A stretch of 64,000 nucleotides of DNA from NCBI GenBank assembly GCA_003339415.1, contig PDHQ01000027.1, positions 62,001-126,000 on the forward strand, written 5' to 3'. The notes below the pieces were generated by a model, which saw nothing but the letters and a program-made list of their open reading frames with translations, was not told the DNA's origin and made no database searches. Origin of the DNA: Ophiocordyceps camponoti-saundersi (nom. inval.) (lineage: Eukaryota; Ascomycota; Sordariomycetes; Hypocreales; Ophiocordycipitaceae). Shown here piece by piece: positions 11,307-22,393 of the stretch (its first letter is position 1; every line of letters starts with the position of its first letter). The position numbers were made by a program, and so were the translations under genes.

Positions 11307-12960
11307 ATGCCAACCCTCGTCAGTCCTGTACTTTTTGCTGCCTCGATAGCTGTCCTGAGCCTCATCATCAGCCGATCATGGCTGCGGAAAAGTGTCGGCC
11401 CAAGGCTCCCTCCCGGGCCCAAGCCTCTGCCCTTGGTCGGCAACATCAGGGACATGCCGCCCAAAGACGTGCCCGAGTTTCAACACTGGCTCGCTCACAA
11501 GGACGTCTACGGTCCGATCAGCTCAGTTACAGTCATGGGCAATACCATAGTCATCATACACGACAGGCAGGCTGCCACTCACCTCCTTGAGCAGCAATCG
11601 CTCAAGACCTCGGGGAGACCCCAGATGAATTTTGCCGACATGTGCGACATGTCCCAGTTCATACCCTGTCTATCGTATACCGATGACCTCCGACGACGGC
11701 GAAAACTCGTCTCCCAGGTGCTCGGAACGGAAGGGAGAGTTAAGCAGTTCTATGACCGCATGGAAATCGAGTCGCAACGCTTCCTCGATTGGACTTTGAC
11801 CAGCCCGGAGAAGATATTCCAGCATCTGGAAGCGTGCGTTATCCCAAAGCAATCTCATATCACAGTCGACTAACGGCTTCGTCATGGCTAGTCTGACGAG
11901 CGCCATCATACTGAACGTAACATATGGCTACTCCATCGACGTCAAGCAGGAAGACCCTTTGGTGCGTCTGGGTCATAGCCTCGTGACCAAGTTCTCGCTC
12001 GCATTCGCCCCCGGAGCCTGGCTGGTGGACTTGATTCCCGCGCTCAGGTATCTGCCCGAAGGTCTCCCCGGCACTGGTTTCAAGACGACGGCCCGGCGTT
12101 GGAAGAAGACGAGTCAAAGAATGATAGATATCCCCTACCAATTCGTTCGCGATCAGATGAAGAACGGTTGCTATCGGCCCTCCGTCACGTCAAGGTTATT
12201 ACAATTGCACGGCGACAAAGAGTTGAATAGCCAGGATGAAAGCGATATCAAATTCGCGGCTGGAGCTCAATTTGGCGCCGGCTCGGACACAACTGCGGCG
12301 AGTCTCAAAACCTTCATACTAGCCATGGTTAAATTCCCGGACGTGCAACGCAAGGCACAGCATGAAATCGACCGCGTTATCGGCACTGACCGGGTGCCAC
12401 GTTATCAAGACCGGGCGGACCTACCATACATCGTCAATTTAGTTAAGGAAGTGTTCCGATGGTCTCCAGTCGCCGGCTTAGCCATACCGCATATGGCGAC
12501 CGAGAAGATCATCTATGACGGGCTCTTGATCCCCAAGGGGGCAATTTTACTCCCTAACGTGTGGTGGTTCACGCATGACCCCGAGGTGTATAGCGATGCA
12601 GACTCTTTCAACCCGGACAGATATCTCGAGCCGCTCTGTGAGCCGGATCCAACTGTGGTGTTTGGCTTCGGCCGCAGGGTATGTCCCGGTCGGTTCTTTG
12701 CTGAGGCATCCGTCTTCACCACCGTCGCCCAGATGTTGTCGGTTTTCAATATTAGCGACACTATTGAAGACGATGGCAATAAGGCTGGGGCTCTGCCCAA
12801 GGTCCTTCCTGGGCTTGTCTCATACAAGGAAGACTTTTCTTATAGGATCACATTGCGGGATGACGAGAAAGGAAGACTCGTGAGGAAGATGGTGGCGGAC
12901 CAGCTTGCCCAGACGAGCGATGCAAGCTTTCTTGACGATGCCGTTTTCGACGAGGATTGA
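11307..12960 (+). CDS. Cytochrome P450 monooxygenase
   Basis: Membrane-bound haem-thiolate monooxygenase of the fungal group that includes OrdA-like enzymes. Exons 11307-11833 and 11892-12960 (58-nt intron, branch CTAAC) give 531 residues, a normal length. Seen in order: N-terminal membrane anchor (about residues 5-25), proline-rich hinge (PRLPPGPKPLPLVGN), I-helix oxygen-binding motif AGSDTT near residue 305, ExxR in KEVFRW, the FNPDRYLEP segment and the haem-binding loop FGFGRRVCPGR with Cys440. The start at 11307 is chosen over an in-frame ATG at 11220 because the anchor begins there. No polyketide, peptide or terpene synthase lies nearby, so a role in a biosynthetic cluster is not supported here. 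The substrate is unknown. Confidence 0.95.
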
Positions 12961-14157
12961 TTTGTGCAGTATCGCGGCTTTCTCCGCAAGGCCAATGTTC
13001 TTGTGCTCTTGAGCATGTGGATTGAGGAAAAGGAATATGATCAGGATGAAGGTAGTACGTTGGTGATGACGATGCTTTGATTCACTGCCTGGTATGTATG
13101 TTGATTAGATAGGTACCTTGATAAGATCTCCAGGTACTACCTAGTCCCTACCTGGGTGGAAGAGATAGCGAGCTGCTCGGTTTTTTAAGATATCATTTTA
13201 TCTGTAGCCAAGTCCCTACTACAGCTAGTTGGCTGTACCCACCTACCTGTCTTCTGTTATGCCACCATCCCGGCTTGGTTGTCCTCACGAGCTGACTCGA
13301 GCCGACACCTCTAAGAAGACTAGAAGTACACTACCCTGTGAGAAAGGGAAGACGATGGATGGCACCGGTGCAAAAACTTGATTTGAAAAGGGGCAAGAAC
13401 GTCTGTGCAGGAACCTCGGCTACGGAGTAGAACGCCTGAAGCTACCTCGAAGAGGGAAGGGGAAAGGTGCCAATTTTACCCCTTTCCCGTGCTCAACTGG
13501 ACCTCCACCACAGCCCTGTCCATCCCTTTGAGTGCGGTAACGCCGCATTCTAAGTACTGAGATCCACATAAGTGACTAAGCTTAAAGATACAGCTATCGC
13601 CTGGCAAAATGCTAGTCGCGATTTGTATAGCGCTTGATAGCTGGTACTTCGCGAGTAGAGCTCTCTTCGTACAAAAATAAGTACCACTAGCTACGCGATA
13701 TATGATTGGCGATAAACCCTGCTATGGTACTTAGAATGCGGCGTTACCGCACTCAAAGGGATAGGTAGGCGCCCGTCCCTGCCCATCATTATTCTCCTCT
13801 CCCTGACCTCTTTGTTCCGTGTGCTCTGTGCGGGCAGAATTTCCTCGTCCGTTTTCTCCCTCTTACCTGCCTACCGCCTACGTGTTCCTCGCTTTTGCAC
13901 GTCTCGGACACTGTCCCTGTCCTCTCATTGTCGTCGTCATTATCATTTATCATCATCATCACCACCACATCACGTCCTTCCTTATCGCCGTATAGCTCCG
14001 TTCAGGCATGCTAATGACCTCGCCAGCCGCTCTGTCGGCCGTCTGATTCCTCGCCACGGAAGCGTCGACGACCCTCGACAACCTCATCATCAGTTCTGAG
14101 CCGCCGGAACGATACGCTATCAGGGACATATACTTGCATCTGTCGCTCGCTCTCATC
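12961..14157. other. Intergenic region holding a MITE
   Basis: Separates the P450 from the next plus-strand gene. It holds the inverted-repeat element at 13522-13762, listed separately. Pyrimidine-rich DNA at 13790-13960 may be promoter or 5' UTR of the downstream gene. Confidence 0.6.
13522..13762. mobile_element. MITE with perfect 36-bp terminal inverted repeats
   Basis: The 36 bases at 13522-13557 (starting ATCCCTTTGAGTGCGG) are the exact reverse complement of 13727-13762. The total is 241 bp with a non-coding interior. Each repeat contains an inner palindrome (TGCGG-TAACG-CCGCA). No clear target duplication is seen outside the repeats. Size and structure fit a non-autonomous DNA transposon. 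The superfamily is not assignable from the ends alone. Confidence 0.9.
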
Positions 14158-15822
14158 ATGTTCGCATCTTTTCCTTCCTTGGGTGAGTCTCGTGTCTCCG
14201 TTCCCGCTTCTTCTGCCAGCCCTCTGACCTCTGCAGCGAACCTACCTTCGCATGCAAAGGTAGATGTAAAGGACATACCGCCCCCGACGCCTGTCAATCT
14301 ACCGCGCTACCAGCCTTACGCCCATCAAGACCAGACACTTCCCCCGTCCGAGACCCTGCCTTCCCTACTGGAGCAGACGAGCCGCGCCGCCAGCGTCTTG
14401 GGTCCGCTCGGCCTCTCGGCCATCGGTCTCGACCTAAAGCTCGACGTCGCTGTCCATGATCTCGTGCCCAATCCGAATTTTGTCCCAGACTTTCGCCGAT
14501 GGAATCAGTTCACGCCAGACGAGGCCTGCGAGGAAGATAATGCCAAGCGCCAGTGGCTAAGGACTAGCAATCCTGCTCCAGGCTGCCAGGTCTATCTCGA
14601 ACGCAAACAGGAGCTTTCCAATAGCAACGAAGACGCTTTCCGCACCGTGAGAAGAATTCCACCACCTCGAGGCAAACAGCAGGCCCGGTTGGGCAATGCC
14701 TACGAGTTCTTTCGACGTCTCGAGCTCTTTACCGCCTACTGGGACGATCCCACTCATTCGGCAGATCTCCCACCCTCGCCTGAGTTGTCTGCCGCTGAGT
14801 TGGCCTCTCCGGAGACCGTGACCGCAGACACCGCCGAGGTTAAGAGATCCAAAGCAAGACCCACGGGAGACGTCACAGCTCCTGCCGTCGTGCGCATTTC
14901 CTCTGGTCAGTCCATGCCTCCTGAGTTTCGGCAGAACCTTATTGCAGCGTTCGTCAAGCTCGTCGCCTATGACTTCGGCTGCAATGTGGCCATGGCTCGG
15001 GTAGAGCCGCGCCTTCACTTCAAGTCTGCGGCCGGCCCCCGTCAGCGAAAGACGTATACCCCGTCTCACTGCCACTTCATCTTCCAGAGCCCCGGGTCCC
15101 GTGAGGCGGCAAGGGCGGGCATTGTGCATGGCCCGGTGGCAGCTGTCAGCGCGAGGCCGACGGTTGACTTCGCTTCGCCAAACGTCGAGGCGGCCCATTC
15201 GTTGGACCTCGCGCGCGAAGTTACGGCAGCACTCATCACGGCTCAGCATCGGGCTCGCGAGGGTAAGGTCGAGACGCGGTTCGGGCAAGACCAATGGTGG
15301 ACGATCAAGCCTCGTTGGGGAGGCGGCTCCGGAGGCCCCATTGGGCGCGAGACGGATAAGATGGCCGTCCCCGGTGATAAGGATGCCCGGCCGAGCGATG
15401 GCGACGGCTTGTCGGCTCCCGTAACGAAGAAACCGCGCAAGACCTTGTCCATCTACGACAGCTACCGCATTGTACGCCCGCCCTCATCGTCGTGGGACGC
15501 CAAGACCAAGTACGAGGCAATTGGAAGGATGGAGGACACTCGTGATGACGACATCTTCGTCGTCAGCTCGCTCTTCCATCACATCTCTGTGCTCCGTGTG
15601 CGCGTGCCGAGCCGGCTGCTTGAGGCTTTGGACGGCTCGCCCGAGCCTGACCCGAGCCGGCGCAGCTGGGGCAAAGTGGAGGCGTGGAGGAGCCCGTGGT
15701 ACGATCTTTTCGACGTGAATCAGCGGGTGGTGGCGATGCAAATGCTGTGGGCGATGATGGCATACCAGATGAGGCTTGACAGCAGAAGCGATGACAGCAG
15801 CGACGCAACGGCTGACGCGTGA
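14158..15822 (+). CDS. Unrecognised fungal protein, 554 residues
   Basis: Single-exon frame with consistent coding character and a stop at 15820-15822. I do not recognise a domain. Visible features: Pro/Ser-rich N-terminus, a globular-looking part from about residue 80 (containing CQVYLERKQEL and NAYEFFRRLELFTAYWDD), an acidic/Ala-rich linker, a central part (FRQNLIAAFVKLVAYDFGCNVAMARVEPRLHF, given here in part as FVKLVAYDFGCN), a QWWTIKPRWGGGSGG stretch, a basic patch (KKPRK) that could be a nuclear localisation signal, and a conserved-looking C-terminus (WYDLFDVNQRVVAMQMLWAM). The start at 14158 is preferred over 14134 because it has A at position -3 and the upstream ATG does not. No signal peptide or strong membrane segment is seen. 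Confidence 0.75.
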   Translation: MFASFPSLGESRVSVPASSASPLTSAANLPSHAKVDVKDIPPPTPVNLPRYQPYAHQDQTLPPSETLPSLLEQTSRAASVLGPLGLSAIGLDLKLDVAVHDLVPNPNFVPDFRRWNQFTPDEACEEDNAKRQWLRTSNPAPGCQVYLERKQELSNSNEDAFRTVRRIPPPRGKQQARLGNAYEFFRRLELFTAYWDDPTHSADLPPSPELSAAELASPETVTADTAEVKRSKARPTGDVTAPAVVRISSGQSMPPEFRQNLIAAFVKLVAYDFGCNVAMARVEPRLHFKSAAGPRQRKTYTPSHCHFIFQSPGSREAARAGIVHGPVAAVSARPTVDFASPNVEAAHSLDLAREVTAALITAQHRAREGKVETRFGQDQWWTIKPRWGGGSGGPIGRETDKMAVPGDKDARPSDGDGLSAPVTKKPRKTLSIYDSYRIVRPPSSSWDAKTKYEAIGRMEDTRDDDIFVVSSLFHHISVLRVRVPSRLLEALDGSPEPDPSRRSWGKVEAWRSPWYDLFDVNQRVVAMQMLWAMMAYQMRLDSRSDDSSDATADA

Positions 15823-17233
15823 ATAGCCGACCGAGAGGCGCAGCGCAGGAACGGGCTTGGCGCGAGGACTTTCTTGAAGCGGTGCGTTCGTGGATGTGCC
15901 GCTCGTCTGCGCCGTCGATACGAGAAGCTGTTTCGGGGCATGAGGTTCTCGCGGTGGCGAGGTAAGCGAGCAACCAGCGTTTGAGATGGATATTCACCTT
16001 TAGAGAGGTACAATGCAGGACAGGATCTCTGCTTCCCCCCCCCCCTGCCTAATACCTATCTCTCTAGGTATCTTACCTGCTAGGTAGGTAGGTATCTGAG
16101 TAGTAGGTGGTATCTACCGATTGCGATACAGCACCCGGTGAAGGGTTTGGTTTTGATGGATAAGTCAGTGCAGGTAGGTCGGCCGGAAGTTGGTATAGGG
16201 AAGATGCTGAATTGCCCAGGTAGGTAGGTAGGTAGGTACGCATAGCCTATAGGTAGGTGCCTACCTACCTAGTAGGTAGGTAGGTAGGTAGTATGTAGGT
16301 CAAAAGGAAAGCGAGCACTTGCCATGATCCGTTACAGCCAGTGTGTGTACCAGTCGGCAGTAGCCAGCCTTAAAGCCCGTAGACGTGTCTTGTCTTCGTT
16401 AACGTCACCCCTTCCCTGACCCGGTTTCGGCCACGGTGAAGACGGCGAGAAGATCCGACGTGGCGAGGTGAGGGTGGTGCCTCTCAACTTCCTGCGTCAA
16501 CCTTGCTCCATGTCTTTCAAGCACTCCCAGTAAGGATAGAGACGAGACAGAAACGAAACTTTGTCCCTACACCAGACCATATGCTGAGGAAATTGCCTGT
16601 CTTGCATCTTACGATTTACTTACTTACACGCAATGGCTGAGTTTTCACACGCGCCTGCTCGGCGCTTAGCTACCACGAAGGATAGAGTCAAGCGATTAAC
16701 GTCACGCTTAGAAGCAGTGCCCAATCAGGCTATCAGGCAACCAGAATCCGTGCCCTACCATGCCAGCACTGGTGTAACTTGACTACCTACCTAGGTAATC
16801 AGACCTCCTCCCTTATCAATCGAGAGTGCTATACGCCCACCAGCCGGATGCGACCACTGTCCCCGTGGTGCTGCTCTTTTGTGTTTCCAGATTTACCGCG
16901 GCCGCGAGTGGCCGCCAATATGCCCCTTTTTCCTTATGAACATACGATATAAGGGAAGAAGTTCCGTCGCCGGAAACGAGTGTGAGGAATGCAATCATGA
17001 AGAAGACGAGAGAAGTGGGAGGAGAGAGGTTGAAAGAAGTGGCGGGAGGCTGAGAGACTGTGAAAGATGAGGGATATGTGCGAAGCACGGGATAAACATG
17101 AGGGATATGCCATCGTGGTATCATGTAGAAAGAAAAAGAAAGGAAAGCAGGAAAAAGCAACAAAAAGGAACAAGAAAAGGAAGGTAAAAAGGAAATAAAA
17201 ACCGTCAAGCAAACTCGCTCAGGGCAGCTACTA
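15823..17233. other. Intergenic, with TAGG repeats
   Basis: Contains dense TAGG/CCTA microsatellite and palindromic tracts at about 16070-16115 and 16218-16297. The rest has no supported gene. It lies between two convergent genes, so it holds both 3' UTRs. Confidence 0.6.
16218..16297. repeat. TAGG/CCTA microsatellite with inverted arms
   Basis: A run of TAGG units is followed by CCTA units and again TAGG units, so the strand can fold back on itself. The same short motif recurs at many intergenic places in the window. Confidence 0.85.
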
Positions 17234-18357
17234 CTACTCCTCAAACGTCAGCCGTCTTCTGGCTACGCTGAGGGGCGTCCGCGCAGGTCCGGGGGTCCGC
17301 CACTGCTTCTGCGCCGGACTAGGCGTGATGTTGACAAAGTCGGCAAAGTCGAAGCCCTGACCAGGCGTATTCGGAAAAGGGTTGCCGCCGCCGGGCGTCG
17401 TCATCATGGACGAGGGCAAGTCGAGCTTGTTATTCTTTGGGGGCGGAGTGGTGAGACGCTCCATCCTGCCTCGATTGGACCGAACGGCAGCTGAGGGCGA
17501 GGCGGCGAAGAAGAGGAGAAGATCGGCGCCTTCCTCGCCGGACTTGGCTGCGGCGTTTTCTTTGCTCCGCCGGCGGGTCTGCATGGGCGGCGTCCGGGGC
17601 GGAGAGGAGCGAAGGTGACTAGAGGAGACGAAGGAGTGCGCTGGAAGACGGTCATCATTGTCGTCATTGTCGTCATTGTCGTCGTCGCGGTCGTCGTCGG
17701 ATGGGGAGGCCAGGCTGGGGGACTTGAGCCCGTTGGTTTTCCGCCGTTGCTTAAAGAAGGAGACATCGGGGCCGGCCGAGGTGGTGAAGGGCGGCAGACG
17801 GCGGGGCTGCTTGATAGGCGAAGAATGGGCCAACTGATGACTATCTTTCCAGGCGGCGTGGCCAGAAAAGGAAGACTTGTGGGCGGTGGAAGAGGGGTGG
17901 AATCGCTTCGGGCTGTCAAAGGAGGCGAAGTAGGTTCGCTTGCGGGGACCGGAGCTGCCATTGCTGGAGCCGACTGCATCGGAGAAGATGGGCGGTTTTA
18001 GGGGCGAGCTCATGAGGGTGCGTGTCGGGTAAGGCAGGTCGGAGGCGCTGGAGGATGAATCCGAGAGGACGTCGCCGTCGCACAGGCGCTTCCGCCGCAT
18101 CTCCTCTTCAAGCTTGGGTTCGATGGAGTCGAGGGTCAGGTCCTCCCAGCCACGTTTTGCCTTGAACTGGGCGAGGGCGAGGCGATTTTGCAGACGGCGA
18201 GCCATCTGAGAAATGTTGAGTGAGATGTCTTTTGTGATAGTTGGGGGGGGAGACAAAAGGGGGTGGGTTCGAGGTGCTTTACCTTTGAGACCTGAGCTCG
18301 TTTGAGGACGCTATCGACGACTGCCTCAGGCTGCTTCTTCCAAGGGGAAGACGCCAT
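17234..18357 (-). CDS. Whi5/Nrm1-family G1/S transcriptional repressor
   Basis: Predicted repressor that binds SBF/MBF-type transcription factors to restrain G1/S genes. Exons 18357-18283 and 18205-17234 (77-nt intron) give 348 residues. The intron joins QVSK to MARRLQ in frame. Near residues 25-55 lies the segment MARRLQNRLALAQFKAKRG followed by WEDLTLDSIEPKLEEE, which matches the short G1/S-transcription-factor-binding motif of Whi5-like proteins. The rest is disordered and rich in Ser-Pro/Thr-Pro sites, as expected for cyclin-CDK targets, with an Asp/Asn-rich acidic run (DDDRDDDNDDNDDNDD). Two further conserved-looking segments are GADLLLFFAASPSAA and MTTPGGGNPFPNTPGQ. Whether it is the Whi5 or the Nrm1 orthologue cannot be told. 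Confidence 0.82.
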
Positions 18358-18642
18358 GATGATGACCAATGGTCGGTCGTCAGTCCCTGAGGTAGGGATT
18401 TTGAGTTGGTGATTGGTTGAAGAGCCTTTGCTTTGGCTTTCTCCTTCGTCTAGGAGAGAGGAAGAGAAGAACAGAGGGGGGGAGGAAACAAAAATGAAGA
18501 TGAAAGAGGAAAAAAAAATCAAGAAAAAAGATTAATCAAAATCCCAGCCTGAATATGGCGAGTCAGTTGAGAGACGCAAGGGAGAGAGGAGTTTTTGGGT
18601 GGAGGTTGGGGAGCGAAAGAGTGTAAGGGTGTGTGTGTGTGT

Positions 18643-18675
<33 letters not shown>

Positions 18676-21600
18676 GAGGGCCTGTAGGTAGTAGGCTGTG
18701 AGGGGCCCGATCTCGCAAGTTCACGGTCAAGGTTTAATGGGAAATTCATCAATCGTTTGTTGGCTTTCCACCGGTTTTCTTATGGGGGGGAGGGAAGGGA
18801 AGGGATGGGGGGGGGGGGCTCCAGCACGAATACAGGCGGCTAAAATCCGTCCAGTGAGCGGAGCGTTAGTGCTGTCAGCAGTTGAAAGTATCTCTACAGT
18901 CACTCGCCCTGTCGACCACCCGCGAGTTTTGACTGCCAGTCAGATGGAGAGCTACTTTGAAGTACTTTCCTGCATCCTCTTGGCCGATGCCAGCCCGATT
19001 GCCAGCCTCACTCGCTGCCACGTGCAGGAGACGACGACGACGAGCTTTGTATTATTATGCCTCTTTCATTCATGCTAGACTTGAGATATGTGATAATGAG
19101 GCATACTACCTGGATGGGCATATTTATAAGTATGCACATTTATATATACAGAATCTCCATGTTGTAGAAGCTGGCCTCTGATAACCGTAAATGATGATAG
19201 CTTGCATTGTCCTCTCTCTCTCTCTTTTTTTGCTTCTTCTTCACCTTCTCGCGCGGCCAAGTCCGCTCTCCAGCAACAGGTCGGGGAGTGCATACATTCA
19301 TATGTATGTTTTCCTTTTGCTACTGCGACCTCTCTCGCCCAGCCTGCTCATTATCGAGAATGAATGAATTGCATGCAGTAGTCTGGCCTTTTCCCATCCA
19401 CCCCTAGGAAGTACATACTATCTACCAACCCTCCCTGGGTACGGATACAGAGGTTAACCTACAGGCTATAGCTATGCAGCCGACGGAGTTGATTTCCCGC
19501 CAGTAGTTAGTTTCCTTCCGCCTTCCACCGTTATCTGGAATCCGTAGTTGAAAAAGGAGCTGGGCGACCTTGTAATCACAATGGTAACAAACTACGGATA
19601 CATGGCGACGAAAGGTAAAGCCCCTTCTTCTTTCTGCTCTCCTCTATCATTTACATATTTCTTCTTCTTTTCGCTCTTCTGTTATTCGGTGCCCACACCG
19701 GCTCCGTGCTATAGCTGCGATGATTAATCCGTCTCGTGGCGTTGCGTCAAAGGAACAAAGGTCCAGACGCCATCTTTATCTGTATGTACATACATACATA
19801 CCTACCTACATACATATGTATATATATCCGTAGGTAATGTTAAATATATATCGTGACCGCGGAGACCTGCCCAGACTTTTCAGTTACAATGGAGTCTAGA
19901 GTTAAGAATCTTCTTGAGAAGACCGGTTCTCGGCGAAGAGAATCTCGTTTCAGTCACCGCAGAGGGCGTGTCGTGTTTTGCGGACTTGAAGGGGCCGTTC
20001 GTGTTAGCAGCGCACGTGGATGAGGGCCCATGCAGAAGACAGCGGGGGAGAGAAAGGAGGCATCGATACGGTACGGTTACTCTCTCCTTTGCAGTAGCTG
20101 GTTCATGGTTTGAGGGAAAAGAGTGAGCGTAAGAGTGATTATTGCCGCTTATTATCAGCGCATACTCGTGCATTTGTATGTACATACATATGCGTGCACA
20201 CTAATCTCATTGATATTTTGGCTCATTCTCAATGCTCATCAGAAGGGCTGTTCGTCACACGTATTACGGATATTCATGATTTGAAAAGATCAGCCTCGAC
20301 CTTCGGCCTCATCTTCAGCTGACTAACAGTCAATCACGTAAGCGCAGGCCGCAACGATTCCGCCCCCTTTTAAAGACAATTTACGGATACGTTGCTCTGA
20401 TATCGTATTCCCTGTCAAGTCATCAATCACTCAATTCATTCATTAATGACAGGTCTACGGACGTCTGTACGGAGTACGGATACACCAACACATATGTATA
20501 TGCACAGTCCATGGACCGCATGCTCGACGCAAACACTTGAATGCGCACACATGCGGCCGGATGACGCATGTCTCCGACCTGCTTGTAGGCTTGTACTTGA
20601 CTAGAAGTAAAGCGGACACAGCAAGTCAAGTCACAACCAAGCTAGCCATTAACGGCGGAAGAAATGAACGAGGTGTGGGAGTGATAGCTCAGCATTCGTG
20701 TTGCTGATTGTATGCAACCAGTGATCGATTTGCGCCATTGATAAGGGCGAGATAGCGCAATTGCGACGACGGGAGGCGATGGCTAGGCAGGCCGTAGCGT
20801 GTTCAGAGGGTCTGCCGTTGCACAGCATTCGATGGCCGACACACATCGGAAGAAAGGAAGCGTCTTTGCCGAGCTGCATTCGAGATGTTGAGAAGGATAT
20901 GCAACTCGCCATGGTGATACGAGCGAGCATGTCGGTCTGATGTGGCTTGTGAACCACCTACAACATAACATGTACAGTATGTGTATGTATGATGGGTTGC
21001 TTGCGATGCGGCACTTTTGCCTGTGGTTCCACGTCGGACGGCACAAAGACAGGCAGGGGGCGACGTCATGGTATGTTAGAGGAGGCCCCCTAAGGGAAAA
21101 AAAGGAGAGGCTCTGCTAGCCGGAAACGCTGTTTCGGTTGACGATGGAACCTCCCCCAGACAGCGACAGTAGGTGTGGCTCGTGTGGGGACATGCTTGAC
21201 TCGCTCATTACCTAGGTAGGTTGCCTTGTCGACGGGGAAAACAAGGATTAAAAGATTGAAAAGGGAGCGCAGTCAGACTCAGTCGTCATCACGAAACCTT
21301 GCAGTACTGACGATCAACGGCATTGATTGGCACGCACGTATCCGTATGTATGTACCTAATCGACGACTGTTCCTCTTACCAACATGGAACTGGGCAGTCA
21401 ATCAAGGTGTAGGCAGTAGGTGTCCAGCCCGCAAGGGCGCTAACATACCTACCTACCTAGGTAGGTAGGCATGTACGGTTTACAGGGCTGCCGGCTAATA
21501 AAAGAAACAAGAAGAAAAAGCGCCGGCGTCCTCCAGCTTTGCCCGACGCAGATTGAATACCTGACTTGTCTTGGCTTCTCCGCTTGCCGTCTGGGCCCAT

Positions 21601-22393
21601 CCTTATCCGTCTCGTATGTATGAACGGATACATTGGTACGCGTCAACAGCGATTACTTTCACGCAACTCTCACGAGCTAGACTGTAATCGTTGTACCTCC
21701 TATCTTCCGATACTTTCTGCGTCTCCTTTTGCTCGTCACTGTTTTGGCGTGCTGTGAATGTCCAGCAATGTGCCTCGATGAATGTATGCTGCATGTGCCT
21801 ACAATATAGCGGCGTCCGCAGGCTGGTACCTCTTCTTGTACATATACCTGCAGATAGATGCACAATGAACGCCACTGCCGCCTCGCAGCTCAACGCACAG
21901 TAGCCGAACTCCTAATCACGGATACGAACGGTAACCCGGAAGGTACTTACAGCGGATTCCTCTCTGCCTTATCCGTCCTGCCGCCTCAACCTCGATTTCT
22001 CCTCCTCTCCTACCAAGGTCACCAATCTTCTCTTCCCTCCCCCCCCTTCTCCTCCCCCCCTCTACCCTCTACCCCCTACATCCTACCTACTACCTACTAC
22101 GTCTGTTTACATGCTGCGCCTTTGCTGCCCGTCCCATCGACTCGCACGTACGAATACGGGCCTGTTCCCTTCCCCGCTTCCTTCTCATCTTCTTCTAAGT
22201 CGCCGGAGAACAATCGAGGCAGCGATACGGCCGGCGGCGTCGGCGGCGACGTCGAAACCATCCATCTTCATCTCATCGCTTCCCTGCTACTGACGGTCGC
22301 TTTGGCTCCTTGAATTCTTGTCAACACACACACCACACGCTCGTTTGCTAAGGCCTACACCCATCTCTCTCTTTGTGCTTCCTCCCCTACGAA
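18358..22393. other. Long intergenic region, 4 kb
   Basis: Divergent promoters for the Whi5-like gene and the metallopeptidase must lie here. It contains GA/GT microsatellite near 18630-18675, a G-run near 18805-18820, ACAT/TATG repeats near 19785-19830, and several TACGGATAC motifs (19440, 19593, 20392, 20475, 21338). C-rich DNA at 22020-22080 precedes the metallopeptidase start. No open frame shows a recognisable product. A non-coding RNA cannot be excluded by eye. Confidence 0.55.

Noticed and set aside
11307..12960. Secondary-metabolite gene cluster around the P450
   Set aside because: Neighbours on both sides are a membrane protein and an unrecognised protein; no synthase, transporter or cluster regulator is near.
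18358..22393. Hidden gene in the 4-kb gap
   Set aside because: Short frames on both strands were read; none has a known motif or joins to a neighbour through plausible introns.
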